Assembly (NCBI GenBank): GCA_025041195.1
Contig: JAKCFM010000001.1
Location: 2,046,001-2,110,000, forward strand
Direction: 5' to 3'
DNA: 64,000 bases
Source of the DNA: Halobacteriales archaeon YIM A00013
Lineage (GTDB): Archaea; Halobacteriota; Halobacteria; Halobacteriales; Haloarculaceae
Part shown: one piece after another, positions 29,683-39,245 of the stretch
Layout of the letters: the number at the start of each line of letters is the position of its first letter
How positions within the stretch are numbered: the stretch's first letter is position 1
Made by a program: the position numbers and the translations under genes
The notes under the pieces: model-generated
What the model was told of the DNA's origin: nothing
The model's database searches: none
What the model saw: only the letters and a program-made list of their open reading frames with translations

Positions 29683-29755
29683 GCCCGGGTGGTGTAGTGG
29701 CCCATCATACGACCCTGTCACGGTCGTGACGCGGGTTCAAATCCCGCCTCGGGCG
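29683..29755 (+). tRNA. tRNA-Asp (anticodon GTC)
   Basis: A 73-base cloverleaf. Acceptor GCCCGGG pairs with CTCGGGC (one G:U). The anticodon arm is CGACC-CTGTCAC-GGTCG, anticodon GTC. The T-arm is GCGGG-TTCAAAT-CCCGC. Discriminator G is expected for tRNA-Asp. No encoded CCA. Confidence 0.97.
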
Positions 29756-30083
29756 CTTCAATTCCTTTCGACGTTTTGTTCTCGCCGAGTATATTCTCTT
29801 CTATCAACGATTCACTGGCGATACTCGTCGTTCAGTGCTGGATCTAGTGGATCATTCACTCACGCCACCAGTGCTGGCGTTCACAGCCCAGTTTGCGGTG
29901 CCGTCACTGCGCACCCACCGCACCCCAGAAATTATTTCAATAATTTGCACTTAATACCTACATAGTACTATTGGGTGAAATTGCACCAGAACCACCATCA
30001 GTGGAAGTGATTCTTCGCCCCATCAGTATTATTGGCCAGAAGACATTTATAGATAATACTATCAAATTTAAAATGTACTATAT
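29756..30083. other. Intergenic region, tRNA-Asp to glycosyltransferase
   Basis: No gene seen. The region becomes AT-rich towards the right. A perfect 7-bp inverted repeat AAATTAT/ATAATTT (29930-29947) and a short CGCCA/TGGCG hairpin near 29870 are present. The TATA-like CAAATTTAAAATG just before the glycosyltransferase ATG suggests a short or absent leader. Confidence 0.4.
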
Positions 30084-31694
30084 ATGAATGGTCCCTCCAA
30101 ATCGAGCGGGCAGCTTCTCCAACAATCGTCGATAGACGACGACGGTGCGGATGAAACCGGGGATACACACCACCAATCCGCTTCTGAAGGAGAATTCAAC
30201 TGGCTAACAGACGGAGATGAACTGGGCAAAGCCGAAACCGCCACTCCAGATGCAGAACGGACGATCAAAGCTGATGGATTCTACTGGAAGAAAGCCGCAA
30301 TCGACAAAACGAATCGCCTGACCAGTTCGGTATCGACGATCGTCAATGACGGAATTCCAGAAACGGCCGTTACGAGCTTCGAACTCGATCGACTTCGGGA
30401 TCGGATCCCCCTCGCAGTCGGGTGTTTTTCATTTGCAGCACTGGTGTTGGCACTGCCACTTCCCGTTGTCGGTGGCTCTGGATTTGGGACGCTCAATACG
30501 ATGCCCCTGGTCTTTCTCGCTTTCGTTGGATACTACGTCGGCCGACCACTGTTGGCTGCGTATCGACATCTGACACTCGATTACGAACAGTTCGATACGC
30601 TGCCTTCCATGACGGTCTCACTCCCAGCATACAACGAAAGTAACACCGTTCGAGAGACAATCGATGGGATCTTTTCACAGCAATATCCTGGACCACTGGA
30701 AGTCGTCGTCTGTGACGATGGCTCTACGGACGACACCTGGGAGATCCTAACCGCGCTCAGTGAGGAATACGAGGGGTTAACGATTGTGCAACAGGAGAAT
30801 GCCGGATCAGCAGCCGCCCGGAACACAGCCCTCAAACACGGCACCCACGATATTGTCGTGAGTATGGACACCGACACCGTGCTCAAGGATAACGCCCTGT
30901 ATGAAGCCGGTGTTTCGTTCAAACGTCACCCAGAGGTCGTCGCTGTTGGGACGAACATTGGCGTTCTGAACAAAGGCGAGACCATCTGGACGAAAATGCA
31001 GGTGTACAACTATCTCTTGGCGATGGAGATCACCCGCATGTTTCAGTCACAGCTTGGTTTTGTGCTGGTCTTATCCGGTGGGTGTAGCGTGTTCAAGCGT
31101 GACGTTCTTGAGGAGATTGGCGGCTGGAACACATCTCAACTGCTCGCAGACGACACAGACATCACCGTACGCGTGCACGAGCACGGACCAGTTACGTACA
31201 ATCCGAATATTCATGCCTTCACCGAGGTCCCGTCGTCGTTCCGGGGGTTGTGGAAACAACGACTTCGCTGGCGACAGCACGGCGTAACTGCGCTACTACA
31301 CCACTATCGAAAACAATTGAATCCGTCGTATGGACGATTCGGGGTGATTGGATTGCCGTTTCGTGCGGCTGTATTGGGACTCATCCTCGCCCAAATGGGG
31401 GCCTTCATAGCGACGTTCGTCAGCAACCAGGCCTCAGTCTCCGCTGCTTCACTCACGCTACTGCTGTCGGTCTCCGTGATTTCTGTTGCACTCGCGTCGA
31501 TCAGTGTTGGGACGGTAGTCATGGTCGCACGTGATCGAACCGTGCTTGACCATCCGTCCCTTGCAATCCTGTATCTCCTCCTGTATCGCCTGTTCCACAT
31601 CACGGTTCGATTTACCGGAACGGTACTGGGATTCTACTCGTTCTATCTGCACTGGCGGTACCGGCAAAAAAGAGAGATCCCGCTCCCACTCTAG
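30084..31694 (+). CDS. Membrane glycosyltransferase family 2 (processive type)
   Basis: A 536-residue protein with an acidic soluble N-terminus of about 100 residues, two membrane segments (about 108-130, 138-158), a GT-A catalytic domain and a C-terminal group of four or so spans. Catalytic features are SLPAYNES (179-186), VVCDDGSTDD (208-217), MDTDT with the DxD motif (261-265), the LADDTDITVR acceptor Asp and QRLRWRQHG (the QxxRW of processive enzymes such as hyaluronan/cellulose synthases). It would extrude a polysaccharide or glycolipid; the sugar is unknown. No other sugar genes are near. Confidence 0.9.
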   Translation: MNGPSKSSGQLLQQSSIDDDGADETGDTHHQSASEGEFNWLTDGDELGKAETATPDAERTIKADGFYWKKAAIDKTNRLTSSVSTIVNDGIPETAVTSFELDRLRDRIPLAVGCFSFAALVLALPLPVVGGSGFGTLNTMPLVFLAFVGYYVGRPLLAAYRHLTLDYEQFDTLPSMTVSLPAYNESNTVRETIDGIFSQQYPGPLEVVVCDDGSTDDTWEILTALSEEYEGLTIVQQENAGSAAARNTALKHGTHDIVVSMDTDTVLKDNALYEAGVSFKRHPEVVAVGTNIGVLNKGETIWTKMQVYNYLLAMEITRMFQSQLGFVLVLSGGCSVFKRDVLEEIGGWNTSQLLADDTDITVRVHEHGPVTYNPNIHAFTEVPSSFRGLWKQRLRWRQHGVTALLHHYRKQLNPSYGRFGVIGLPFRAAVLGLILAQMGAFIATFVSNQASVSAASLTLLLSVSVISVALASISVGTVVMVARDRTVLDHPSLAILYLLLYRLFHITVRFTGTVLGFYSFYLHWRYRQKREIPLPL

Positions 31695-32102
31695 AACTGA
31701 TCCTGTTCGAGAGACAGTCCACACCACAGGAGGGCTGTTCCAGGGGATGTGAAATCGTCAGTAGCCGTGGCTCCGTTACGACGGTTGTCGCAATCGAGCG
31801 TGTACGACCGATCTTCCGAACAGATCCCGCCGCTACCAACCGTTCGCGTCTCATTACAATGCCACATTTAATCAACACTCTAACAAAAAGTAATAATATG
31901 AAGGGGGGTGATTGCACAGTTATATCCCGTAAACAGCCGGTGTGTATCGTCGGTGACGCCACCCACATTTTAATCGGTGCAAAAGCTCCGCCGTCTTGCG
32001 ATTAAACAATCGTTTGCAACAGTTGCAACAGTCTGAATTGGCCTGAAATGTCGGTAAACGACCGGCCCCCTTTTTAGTCCTGTTCGGAGGAGTGTTAGCC
32101 GG
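31695..32102. other. Intergenic region upstream of the DsbA-like gene
   Basis: No gene is credible in these 408 bases. A perfect tandem pair of 9-mers, TTGCAACAG at 32014-32022 and 32023-32031, lies 72 bases before the DsbA-like ATG and may bind a regulator. Confidence 0.4.
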
Positions 32103-33236
32103 ATGAAGCCATCACGTCGAAAGTTCCTGGCAGTTACTGGCAGCGCTGCGGTAACGAGTGTTGCTGCCGGTGCTGGTACGGCAAGTGCTGCAACTGATGT
32201 GCATAACGCGCCTGTTCCAGACAACGCATCGTTCCTCTACCCAACGATGGGTAAGAGCCCGGACAACCCGACGGCAACGCTGTACGGGAACTTCAAATGT
32301 CCGTTCACCAAGGAGTTCGTCAACAGTGTGTTGCCAACCATTGTTGATGAGCTCGTGCAAACCGACAAGCTGAACTTCCGCTTCCGGACGATCTCGTACG
32401 ATCCATACGGGCGCGGAACGACGCACGGCACGTCGGGAGGATTCATTTCCTCAAGCGACCCGGAGATCAGCGCAACGGCGCTCGGTGTCTGGGAGGAAGA
32501 TCCCGATTCGTACTGGACGTTCTTCGAGGACATGTTCGCTGGCGACCTCGTTTCGGGCTCGGTGACCCCGAGCTCGCTCGAGGGGCGCATGTCCCAGGCT
32601 GGCGTTAGCAACATTTCCGAGGTCGTTGCTGCGGCCGAAAACGGAAAGTACGACAGTCTCGTGAAGGACTCGCACTCTGAGTCTGAGAGCCTGAAGATCC
32701 CACACACCCCAACGCTCGAAATCGGTGGGCAGACTGTGGTTGGTCCACAGAAAAACGGTGCCCAGAACACGATCGATTTCATTACGGCAAACCTCTCCTC
32801 GGCAGCTACCTACAAGCCAAAGCAGGACTCCGAAGAGGTCACGAAAGGGTCGACCAGCAGCTCTGGAAGCTCCACGAACACGATCACGCTCGATGGCTCC
32901 GATGTGCAGGGCTGGGCGGATTATCAGCTCACCGTTTCGGGCGAGTTCGAACAGAGTCGTGCAATGGACTCCTCGCTTGAGGATTCCGACACGATCGACG
33001 GTTCAACCGCAACGGGCGGTCTCGGTCCGTGGGAAGACACCTACACCTACACTGGTGAGGTAACTGATCTCGTCGTCACGCAGCCAATCACTGTCGTGAA
33101 AAACGGCTCTGAGGTCAGTCTCGACGACATCGGTGCAACCGTCTCGTCCAACACCATCGAGGCGAAGTCGGCACCCGCTCAGGATACGAGCACTGCCACC
33201 GAAGACGCAGTCTCCGGCGTTTGTGGACGTCGGTGA
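32103..33236 (+). CDS. Tat-exported DsbA-like thioredoxin-fold protein
   Basis: A 377-residue protein. The N-terminus has a twin-arginine signal (SRRKFLAVTGSAAVTS) followed by AGTASAA as a likely cleavage region. Residues about 50-225 form a DsbA/thioredoxin-like domain: TATLYGNFKCPFTKEF holds a CPxT site in place of CPxC (single Cys66), and the cis-Pro loop is KIPHTPTLEIGG. A Ser/Thr-rich linker leads to a C-terminal beta-rich domain (TITLDGSDVQGWADYQLTVSGEFEQSR...) resembling repeats in other haloarchaeal secreted proteins. With one catalytic Cys it may act as an isomerase/peroxidase-like or non-redox protein. It is not an ordinary oxidase. Confidence 0.8.
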   Translation: MKPSRRKFLAVTGSAAVTSVAAGAGTASAATDVHNAPVPDNASFLYPTMGKSPDNPTATLYGNFKCPFTKEFVNSVLPTIVDELVQTDKLNFRFRTISYDPYGRGTTHGTSGGFISSSDPEISATALGVWEEDPDSYWTFFEDMFAGDLVSGSVTPSSLEGRMSQAGVSNISEVVAAAENGKYDSLVKDSHSESESLKIPHTPTLEIGGQTVVGPQKNGAQNTIDFITANLSSAATYKPKQDSEEVTKGSTSSSGSSTNTITLDGSDVQGWADYQLTVSGEFEQSRAMDSSLEDSDTIDGSTATGGLGPWEDTYTYTGEVTDLVVTQPITVVKNGSEVSLDDIGATVSSNTIEAKSAPAQDTSTATEDAVSGVCGRR

Positions 33237-33283
33237 ACGACACGATTTTCGCGTTCTAACACCAACATTTCCGGTGTCCCCGT

Positions 33284-33943
33284 TCAGGAAAGACCAGTAG
33301 CAACGGGACCGTTCGCTGGGGTGTACTCGATCGTTCCGTTCCAGGAATCGTATCGATCATCGTGGGCATGGTCCACGTCGTAGAGTCCAACTGAAACCGA
33401 AAGCGGTCCCGCCGAATACTGACTGAGCGCCGAGGCCGGCACTTCGAGGCCAAACGTGCCGTTGTCGCGGTACGGAACGCTCGCCCGGCTCACACCGGCA
33501 CCCTCAACAGTGACGTAGAAGTAGGGCTCGCCGTCCACGTCGGGCTCTGGATCCACATTTCGCATCGTCGTGTTCGCACGGACGAACAGATCGAAATCTG
33601 CGTAGCCACTCCCGTTTGGTGATTGTTCCTGATTACTAAACCGAACGGAGTGAATACGCGACTGAGGCTTTGATTCGGGGGAATTTGGCGGCGTTGGTCG
33701 TTCAAACGCCGATCCGTTCGACGGTTGCGCCGGTGTGTCACCACCTGTCGTCGATTCCGTGTCAACCGCTTCGGTTTCCGCAGGTCCAGAGGTCGGTGAA
33801 TCGATCGACGGTGGTGTGGGGGTGCCTACACGTCCATTGTCTCCACCGCCACTCGGTGCGTCGGGATTGGGGATCACGCTGCTACAGCCGGCGATCATCA
33901 GTACGACTGTCAATACAAAAACTAGTATCCGTTGGTCGTGCAC
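33284..33943 (-). CDS. Exported lipoprotein, member of a local paralog family
   Basis: A 219-residue lipoprotein. A signal peptide ends in a lipobox (VLMIAGC, Cys20), followed by a Pro/Ser/Thr/Gly-rich spacer to about residue 90 and a C-terminal domain of about 110 residues containing NGSGYADFDLFVRANTTMRNVDPEPDVDGEPYFYV. The same pattern occurs in the lipoproteins at 47.3 and 48.2 kb. The domain is beta-rich and carries no enzyme motif. Signal peptide here is Sec-like, whereas the two paralogs have Tat-type signals. Confidence 0.75.
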   Translation of the reverse strand: MHDQRILVFVLTVVLMIAGCSSVIPNPDAPSGGGDNGRVGTPTPPSIDSPTSGPAETEAVDTESTTGGDTPAQPSNGSAFERPTPPNSPESKPQSRIHSVRFSNQEQSPNGSGYADFDLFVRANTTMRNVDPEPDVDGEPYFYVTVEGAGVSRASVPYRDNGTFGLEVPASALSQYSAGPLSVSVGLYDVDHAHDDRYDSWNGTIEYTPANGPVATGLS

Positions 33944-34064
33944 AGCTATCGGTGTTCTGGCCCCTAATTAATCGTTTTGGATGCTCTACACCGACAGCAT
34001 ACTGTTCAAACAGATACCTGTTAGAACGAAATAATTGGTAGCGATTGCCCTGCTCAGTGGCCAG

Positions 34065-34319
34065 TCAGATCCCCAGTGTTGTGGCCTCTTCGGGAAGCTC
34101 GATTGACTGCGGGTCGACACCGAGATACTCGGCTGCGTGGTCGAGTGCCATATCCAATGCGTAGTAGCGCTCCAGTTCATTGCCGGCTGCCCTGACCGAA
34201 CAGATAGCGTAGCCAGTCGCATTCTGCGCAATCGTGACGCGCGTTCCACCGTGTGAAATGATCACCCGGTGTTCGTCGGGGGTAGATTCGTATTGTGCGG
34301 TGATCGTCTCGTTCGGCAT
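34065..34319 (-). CDS. Small conserved haloarchaeal protein, function unknown
   Basis: An 84-residue acidic protein (MPNETITAQYESTPDEHRV...) predicted to have a beta-rich first half and a helix (ALDMALDHAAEYLGV). No domain recognised. It sits alone between a lipoprotein and the acyl-CoA dehydrogenase gene on the same strand, 43 bases past the latter's ATG direction, and has a distinct start. Real coding is supported by its acidic halophile-type composition. Confidence 0.55.
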   Translation of the reverse strand: MPNETITAQYESTPDEHRVIISHGGTRVTIAQNATGYAICSVRAAGNELERYYALDMALDHAAEYLGVDPQSIELPEEATTLGI

Positions 34320-34362
34320 AGCTACTCTGCGGGCGCAAGCGGTTCGAAGCTATCGATTGCGC

Positions 34363-35502
34363 TTAGAGCAGTTCATTCGCGATCGTGTTTCGCAACACTT
34401 CGCTGGTGCCCTCATAGATTTCGTTCAGCTTCGCGTCTCGATAGAAGCGTTCTGCCGGAAAGTCAGTCGTGTAGCCATAGCCACCGTGGATCTGAATGCC
34501 CTCGTTGGCCACTTCCCGGGAAACTTCGCTGGCGTAGAGCTTTGCCTGTGCGGCTTCTTTGATGAACCCATCTCCGCGCAGCTTCAGATCGGCCGCCTGG
34601 TGCATCAACAATCTCGCGGCGTTCACCTTGGTGTCCATGTCGGCTATCTTGTGCTGAATGGCCTGGAACTCACTGATTGGCTGCTCGAACTGCTCGCGTT
34701 GCGTTGCGTACTCGATGGCCTGATCGAGCGCCGCCTGTGCGATGCCGACACCACGAGCAGCGATGGTAATCCGACCGCCATTGAGCGTTTTGAGTGCCTG
34801 AACGAAACCCTCACCCTCCGCGCCCAGCCGTCGGTCTGCCGGAATACGCAGCTCCGAAAAGCGGAGTTCTGCGGTTGGACAGCCCTTATCGCCGAGTTTG
34901 TGCTCCGTTCCTTCGACGAAAAAGCCGTCATCTTCGCCAGGACGGACGATGAACGATGAGATTCCCTTCGAGCCCGCTTCTGGGTCGGTTTTTGCAAACA
35001 GGGTGACCGTATCCGCAACCGAACCATTCGAGATCCAGAGCTTGCCACCGTTGATCACGTACTCGTCGCCCTCACGCTCGGCGGTGGTCTCCATTGCCGG
35101 GACATCGCTGCCAGCCTGGGCCTCAGAGAGCGCAAACGCCCCAACGTCAGTGCCCGCCGCCAGCGGCGTCAGAAACTCCGATTTCTGTGCGTCTGATCCA
35201 AATTCGTACAGCATGTTGCCGGCCAGCGACGTGTGGGCTGCAACGACCGTGCCGAGTCCGCCACTGCCACGGGCGATCTCCGCGAGACCGATCGCATAGG
35301 AGTGATAGTCAAGGCCAGCACCACCGTACTCCTCGGGAAACGGCATGCCCATCAGTCCGAGCTCGCCCATTTCCGTCACCAACTCTGCGGGGAATTCGTC
35401 GGTGGTGTCGATCTCATCGGCAACGGGGATGATCTCCTCATCGACAAACTCCGAGACCATCTCCTTGATCTGTCGCTGTTCGTCTGTCAAACGAAAGTCC
35501 AT
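34363..35502 (-). CDS. Acyl-CoA dehydrogenase
   Basis: A 379-residue FAD enzyme of fatty-acid or branched-acid oxidation. Signatures are [32 protein letters not shown] (N-terminal domain), [11 protein letters not shown] (FAD/acyl binding), and the C-terminal [36 protein letters not shown], with the catalytic Glu in YEGTSE. It forms a pair with the 3-hydroxyacyl-CoA dehydrogenase gene upstream on the same strand (52-base gap), consistent with beta-oxidation. Confidence 0.97.
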   Translation of the reverse strand: MDFRLTDEQRQIKEMVSEFVDEEIIPVADEIDTTDEFPAELVTEMGELGLMGMPFPEEYGGAGLDYHSYAIGLAEIARGSGGLGTVVAAHTSLAGNMLYEFGSDAQKSEFLTPLAAGTDVGAFALSEAQAGSDVPAMETTAEREGDEYVINGGKLWISNGSVADTVTLFAKTDPEAGSKGISSFIVRPGEDDGFFVEGTEHKLGDKGCPTAELRFSELRIPADRRLGAEGEGFVQALKTLNGGRITIAARGVGIAQAALDQAIEYATQREQFEQPISEFQAIQHKIADMDTKVNAARLLMHQAADLKLRGDGFIKEAAQAKLYASEVSREVANEGIQIHGGYGYTTDFPAERFYRDAKLNEIYEGTSEVLRNTIANELL

Positions 35503-35554
35503 GATTGATGTGGGTACTACCCACTCTTGATAGTTAGCATCACGGACGAGTTGC

Positions 35555-36415
35555 CTACTCGTAGCTGTAAAAGCCTGCGCCGGTCTTTTTACCGAGATCG
35601 CCGGCTGCTACCTTCCGCTTGAGCAGATACGCTGGGGTGTACCGATCGCCAAGCTCCTCGTGAAGCGTCTCAGTCGCATCGAGGCAGATATCGAGTCCAA
35701 TGTGGTCGGCAAGCTCCAGCGGGCCCATCGGAACGTTCGTCCCGAGTTTCATCCCGCGGTCGATATCGGCTTTCGTGGCAACTCCCTCGTCGTACGCCCG
35801 AATGCCCTCATTGATCCACGGCATCAAGATCCTGTTCGAGACAAAGCCCGGTTTATCATCCGACAGCCAGGTCTCCTTTCCCAGCTCCTGGGCGAATTCG
35901 TCCACAAACTCGACGACTGCATCCGTGGTGTGTGACCCAGAAACCAGCTCAACCCCCTTCATCACCGGCACCGGATTCATGAAGTGAAGCCCCACTACGA
36001 GTTCGGGACGCGTCGTCGCACTCGCAATCGATGTCACCGACAGCGTGCTTGTGTTGGTCGCCAGCACGACGTCCGAATCGAGCGTGCCGTCGAGATCGGC
36101 GAAGATCTCCTGTTTGATGTCCATGTTCTCGACGGCGGCTTCGATCGCCAGATCACAGTCGGACAGCGCTGAGAGCTCCGTTGTGCCGGTGATTCGATCG
36201 CGTGTTGTCGCAGATTCCGAGTCAGTCAGACGATCGCTCTCGACGAGCTTCGAGAGGCTCGATTCGATCGTTTCGAAGCCGGCGTCAACACGGTCAGTGT
36301 CGATATCGTAGAGCTGTGTTTCATAGCCTGCCTGGGCGACAACCTGTGCGATACCACTTCCCATCGTTCCGGCGCCGATAACCGCAACGCTCTCGATCTC
36401 CGTGCGAAACTCCAT
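35555..36415 (-). CDS. 3-hydroxyacyl-CoA dehydrogenase
   Basis: A 286-residue NAD-dependent enzyme oxidising L-3-hydroxyacyl-CoA (3-hydroxybutyryl-CoA dehydrogenase type). The Rossmann motif is [14 protein letters not shown] (about residues 13-26). The catalytic His is in [18 protein letters not shown], and the C-terminal domain has [16 protein letters not shown] and [18 protein letters not shown]. It is the first gene of a two-gene unit with the acyl-CoA dehydrogenase. Confidence 0.97.
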   Translation of the reverse strand: MEFRTEIESVAVIGAGTMGSGIAQVVAQAGYETQLYDIDTDRVDAGFETIESSLSKLVESDRLTDSESATTRDRITGTTELSALSDCDLAIEAAVENMDIKQEIFADLDGTLDSDVVLATNTSTLSVTSIASATTRPELVVGLHFMNPVPVMKGVELVSGSHTTDAVVEFVDEFAQELGKETWLSDDKPGFVSNRILMPWINEGIRAYDEGVATKADIDRGMKLGTNVPMGPLELADHIGLDICLDATETLHEELGDRYTPAYLLKRKVAAGDLGKKTGAGFYSYE

Positions 36416-36562
36416 ACCTTCGCTCTGCGATCCGCCGGCCTAAACCTACCGTGTTTTCACGCAGGGACAACCCAGTAGTAAGCAGATAGTTGCAAAAGTG
36501 AGTAAATATTTTTCTGATCGAATGCCGGTACACTGATTACGCCGCTCCGATTCACTCGAACT

Positions 36563-37351
36563 ATGATCCCGATCGACGAGACGCCTCTCACACGGGACGG
36601 CAAAGTACTCATACTTGCGTACGATCACGGTCTCGAACATGGGCCGGCGGATTTTACCGGTCTTCCCGAGAGCGCAGATCCAGCCCGAACGTTCGAGGCG
36701 GCGACACATCCAGCAGTGACCTCGATTGCCGTCCAGAAGGGGATTGCCGAGGCGTACTATCCGTCATACGACGACGCCACTGATCTCCTGTTGAAGCTCA
36801 ACGGCACCTCGAATCTCTGGATGGGCGAACCCGATAGCTCAGTCAACTGTTCGGTCGAGTATGCCCACGATATTGGTGCCAGCTCCGTTGGCTTTACGCT
36901 GTACGGTGGCTCGAACAAGGAGGTCGAGATGACCGAAGAGTTCCGAGCGATACAGGAAGATGCGCGTGCGCACGACATGCCAGTCGTGATGTGGTCGTAT
37001 CCACGCGGACAAGGTCTCAAAAACGATACGAAAAGCGACGTCATCGCCTACGCCTCCAGACTCGCGCTGGAACTTGGCGCGGACGTTGCCAAGGTGAAAT
37101 ATCCGGGCTCGAAAGCTGGAATGGAGCATGCCGTGCAGATGGCCGGCAAGACGAAGGTCGTGATGAGCGGCGGGTCAAAAACCTCCGACCGGGAGTTCTT
37201 AGAGAGCGTGAAAGCAGTCATCGACGCCGGTGGAAAGGGACTCGCCGTCGGTCGTAACGTCTGGCAGCGTGAGAACCCAACGCAGATTCTCGATGCGCTT
37301 GAGAAGGTCATCTTCGAGGAGACGACCGTCGACGCCGCACTCGATGCATGA
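36563..37351 (+). CDS. fba: Class I fructose-1,6-bisphosphate aldolase (archaeal DhnA type)
   Basis: A 262-residue archaeal-type class I aldolase. Features are LTRDGKVLILAYDHGLEHGP at the start, a barrel strand with VAKVKYPG holding the Schiff-base Lys, and VVMSGGSKTSDREFLE plus GGKGLAVGRNVWQREN for phosphate binding. It cleaves or condenses fructose 1,6-bisphosphate. The stop overlaps by 4 bases the ATG of fructose bisphosphatase, so the pair is a gluconeogenesis operon. Confidence 0.95.
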   Translation: MIPIDETPLTRDGKVLILAYDHGLEHGPADFTGLPESADPARTFEAATHPAVTSIAVQKGIAEAYYPSYDDATDLLLKLNGTSNLWMGEPDSSVNCSVEYAHDIGASSVGFTLYGGSNKEVEMTEEFRAIQEDARAHDMPVVMWSYPRGQGLKNDTKSDVIAYASRLALELGADVAKVKYPGSKAGMEHAVQMAGKTKVVMSGGSKTSDREFLESVKAVIDAGGKGLAVGRNVWQRENPTQILDALEKVIFEETTVDAALDA

Positions 37352-38184
37352 CACTCTCACCGATCTTTGCGGTCGTTGCCGAAACGGCCAGCGAGATTCG
37401 ATCGAGTCTCGCCGGTCGGCGCACGTACGAGGACGGCGTCAATCCGAGCGGTGAGACACAGCTCGAAGCCGACGTGTACGCCGACAGACTCCTCGAAGAG
37501 CGACTGTGTTCGCTGTCGACTGTCGGCGAGTACGCCAGCGAAGAGCGCGACGCCGCTGTCGACAACGGTGAGGGCTACACCGTGGCGGTCGATCCACTCG
37601 ATGGATCGTCGAACGTCAAATCCAATAACGCGATGGGGACGATCGTTGGCGTGTACGAGGAGTCGCTTCCAACGACCGGTCGGTCGCTCGTTGCAGCCGG
37701 ATATGTGCTCTATGGGCCGCTCACCACGATGGTGGTCGCAGACGATGGCGTCACCGAGTACGTCATCGAGGATGGCGAACCAACGCCGGTTCGTGAAGCA
37801 CTTTCCATCCCAGCCGATCCGGTGGTGTACGGCTTCGGTGGCAGACAACCCGACTGGCCGACCCCATTTGCCTCGTATGCTAACACCGTCGCCACGGAGC
37901 TGAAACTCCGATACGGCGGTGCAATGATCGGCGACGTGAACCAGGTGCTCACCTACGGCGGCATTTTCGCGTATCCCGCGCTCGAAAGCCATCCGGACGG
38001 GAAACTCCGGGCGTTGTTCGAAGGCGCACCGATCGCGCACATCATCAACGCCGCCGGCGGCAGCTCATCCGATGGGTCGCAGTCGCTACTCGACGTGGAG
38101 ATTACAGATCTTCATCAACGCGTTCCCGTCCACGTCGGAAACGACGCCTACATTGAGCGGCTCGAAGAAACGCTCACCAAATAA
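37348..38184 (+). CDS. fbp: Fructose-1,6-bisphosphatase, class I
   Basis: A 278-residue sugar phosphatase with the metal-binding motif VAVDPLDGSSNVKSNNAMGT, the upstream acidic ligands in GEYASEERD, and the FBPase-specific LRYGGAMIGDVNQVLTYGGIFAYPA and GKLRALFEGAPIAHIINAAGG. These distinguish it from plain inositol monophosphatases. It acts with the aldolase encoded just upstream (4-base overlap) to make fructose 6-phosphate in gluconeogenesis. Confidence 0.93.
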   Translation: MTLSPIFAVVAETASEIRSSLAGRRTYEDGVNPSGETQLEADVYADRLLEERLCSLSTVGEYASEERDAAVDNGEGYTVAVDPLDGSSNVKSNNAMGTIVGVYEESLPTTGRSLVAAGYVLYGPLTTMVVADDGVTEYVIEDGEPTPVREALSIPADPVVYGFGGRQPDWPTPFASYANTVATELKLRYGGAMIGDVNQVLTYGGIFAYPALESHPDGKLRALFEGAPIAHIINAAGGSSSDGSQSLLDVEITDLHQRVPVHVGNDAYIERLEETLTK

Positions 38185-38237
38185 TTGTTCGTTGCAGTCA
38201 CCACAACACATACTTCATACCATCCACGTGTGTACGT

Positions 38238-39185
38238 ATGGGGCTCGGGTCTGCGCCTGCCGTGCCGATTTCGGATGGAACGCTCACCACGGGAACGTTT
38301 CGTGGGCGGTGTGAATCGCCAGTTGCGCCCGCACAATCGCGATTATCGCGTTCGAGATTCCTGCCGTGGCGAGGCGGTCGGACGCTGCTACGATTCTGGG
38401 GGGTGGATCGCTCGCTCATTCTGTCAGGAGCGGTGATCGACGACGGTATCGTTGGTGTGGCCAGGCTCTGGGTGTACGACCGTGACCAAGCAACGGAGCT
38501 GGTCGATCGGACACGGCTGTTGCCGCCGTTCGTCTGTCACGTCCCGCCAGGATCGCAGTCCGATCCGATGGCAGTTGGTCGATTTCTGGAAAGCCGACTG
38601 ACAATCGAGCTTCGGGGACGGACAGCGAGGCTCTCGGGTCGAATGGGGAACACACGGCTCACTGTTGGGTTCGACACCAGTGACGCCGAGCCAGTGACGG
38701 AGATTCTGGGTGCTGCGGGCGACGCCGGCGTCGAGTGGTATCGCGTCGTCGAGCACCGGCCGGCGCTTTCGCTCACCGGCTGGCTAGACGTGGATGGCGA
38801 TCATTTCCGGCTCGATGAGATGGCGACCGGAAGCCTCGCACACATCTACAGCGACGACGATCGACACCAACAAATCGAACACAGGGAAGCGCTTGGCCGC
38901 TCCAATGGCGGTTCAGTTGCCGTCATCCCAACGGCTGCTGGCGTCTGTGTCTGGAGTGATGGGACGCCCGAACTGCACGAACAGCCGGCCGATCGAACGG
39001 CCAACGCATTTCCCACCGCACTTGCGTACGACACTCACCACGAAGGGTCGCACACGACATCGTTCGGGCCGGTCAGCTACGACCACCACCACGATGTGGG
39101 AGATTGGACCGGCGCAATAGCGTCACATGCATTCGAAGACACGCCCCTGGTTGGACTCACAGATCGATTCGAACTGGGGCGATAG
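38238..39185 (+). CDS. Conserved haloarchaeal protein of unknown function
   Basis: A 315-residue soluble acidic protein without recognised domains or membrane spans. The middle contains RFWGVDRSLILSGAVIDDGIVGVARLWVYDRDQ, faintly reminiscent of DUF2804-like beta proteins, but I would not assign that. It is rich in His (THHEGSHTTSFG, SYDHHHDVGD) near the end, possibly metal-binding. It starts 54 bases after fbp on the same strand, so it may be in the same transcript. Confidence 0.6.
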   Translation: MGLGSAPAVPISDGTLTTGTFRGRCESPVAPAQSRLSRSRFLPWRGGRTLLRFWGVDRSLILSGAVIDDGIVGVARLWVYDRDQATELVDRTRLLPPFVCHVPPGSQSDPMAVGRFLESRLTIELRGRTARLSGRMGNTRLTVGFDTSDAEPVTEILGAAGDAGVEWYRVVEHRPALSLTGWLDVDGDHFRLDEMATGSLAHIYSDDDRHQQIEHREALGRSNGGSVAVIPTAAGVCVWSDGTPELHEQPADRTANAFPTALAYDTHHEGSHTTSFGPVSYDHHHDVGDWTGAIASHAFEDTPLVGLTDRFELGR

Positions 39186-39245
39186 CGACCGATATACTGA
39201 CGGAAGTTCGCAAAGCCCTATTAGGTCCGTTTAAGAATATTATGT

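Noticed and set aside
31612-31968. 118-codon minus-strand frame before the DsbA-like gene
   Set aside because: It overlaps the end of the glycosyltransferase gene and has no recognisable pattern.
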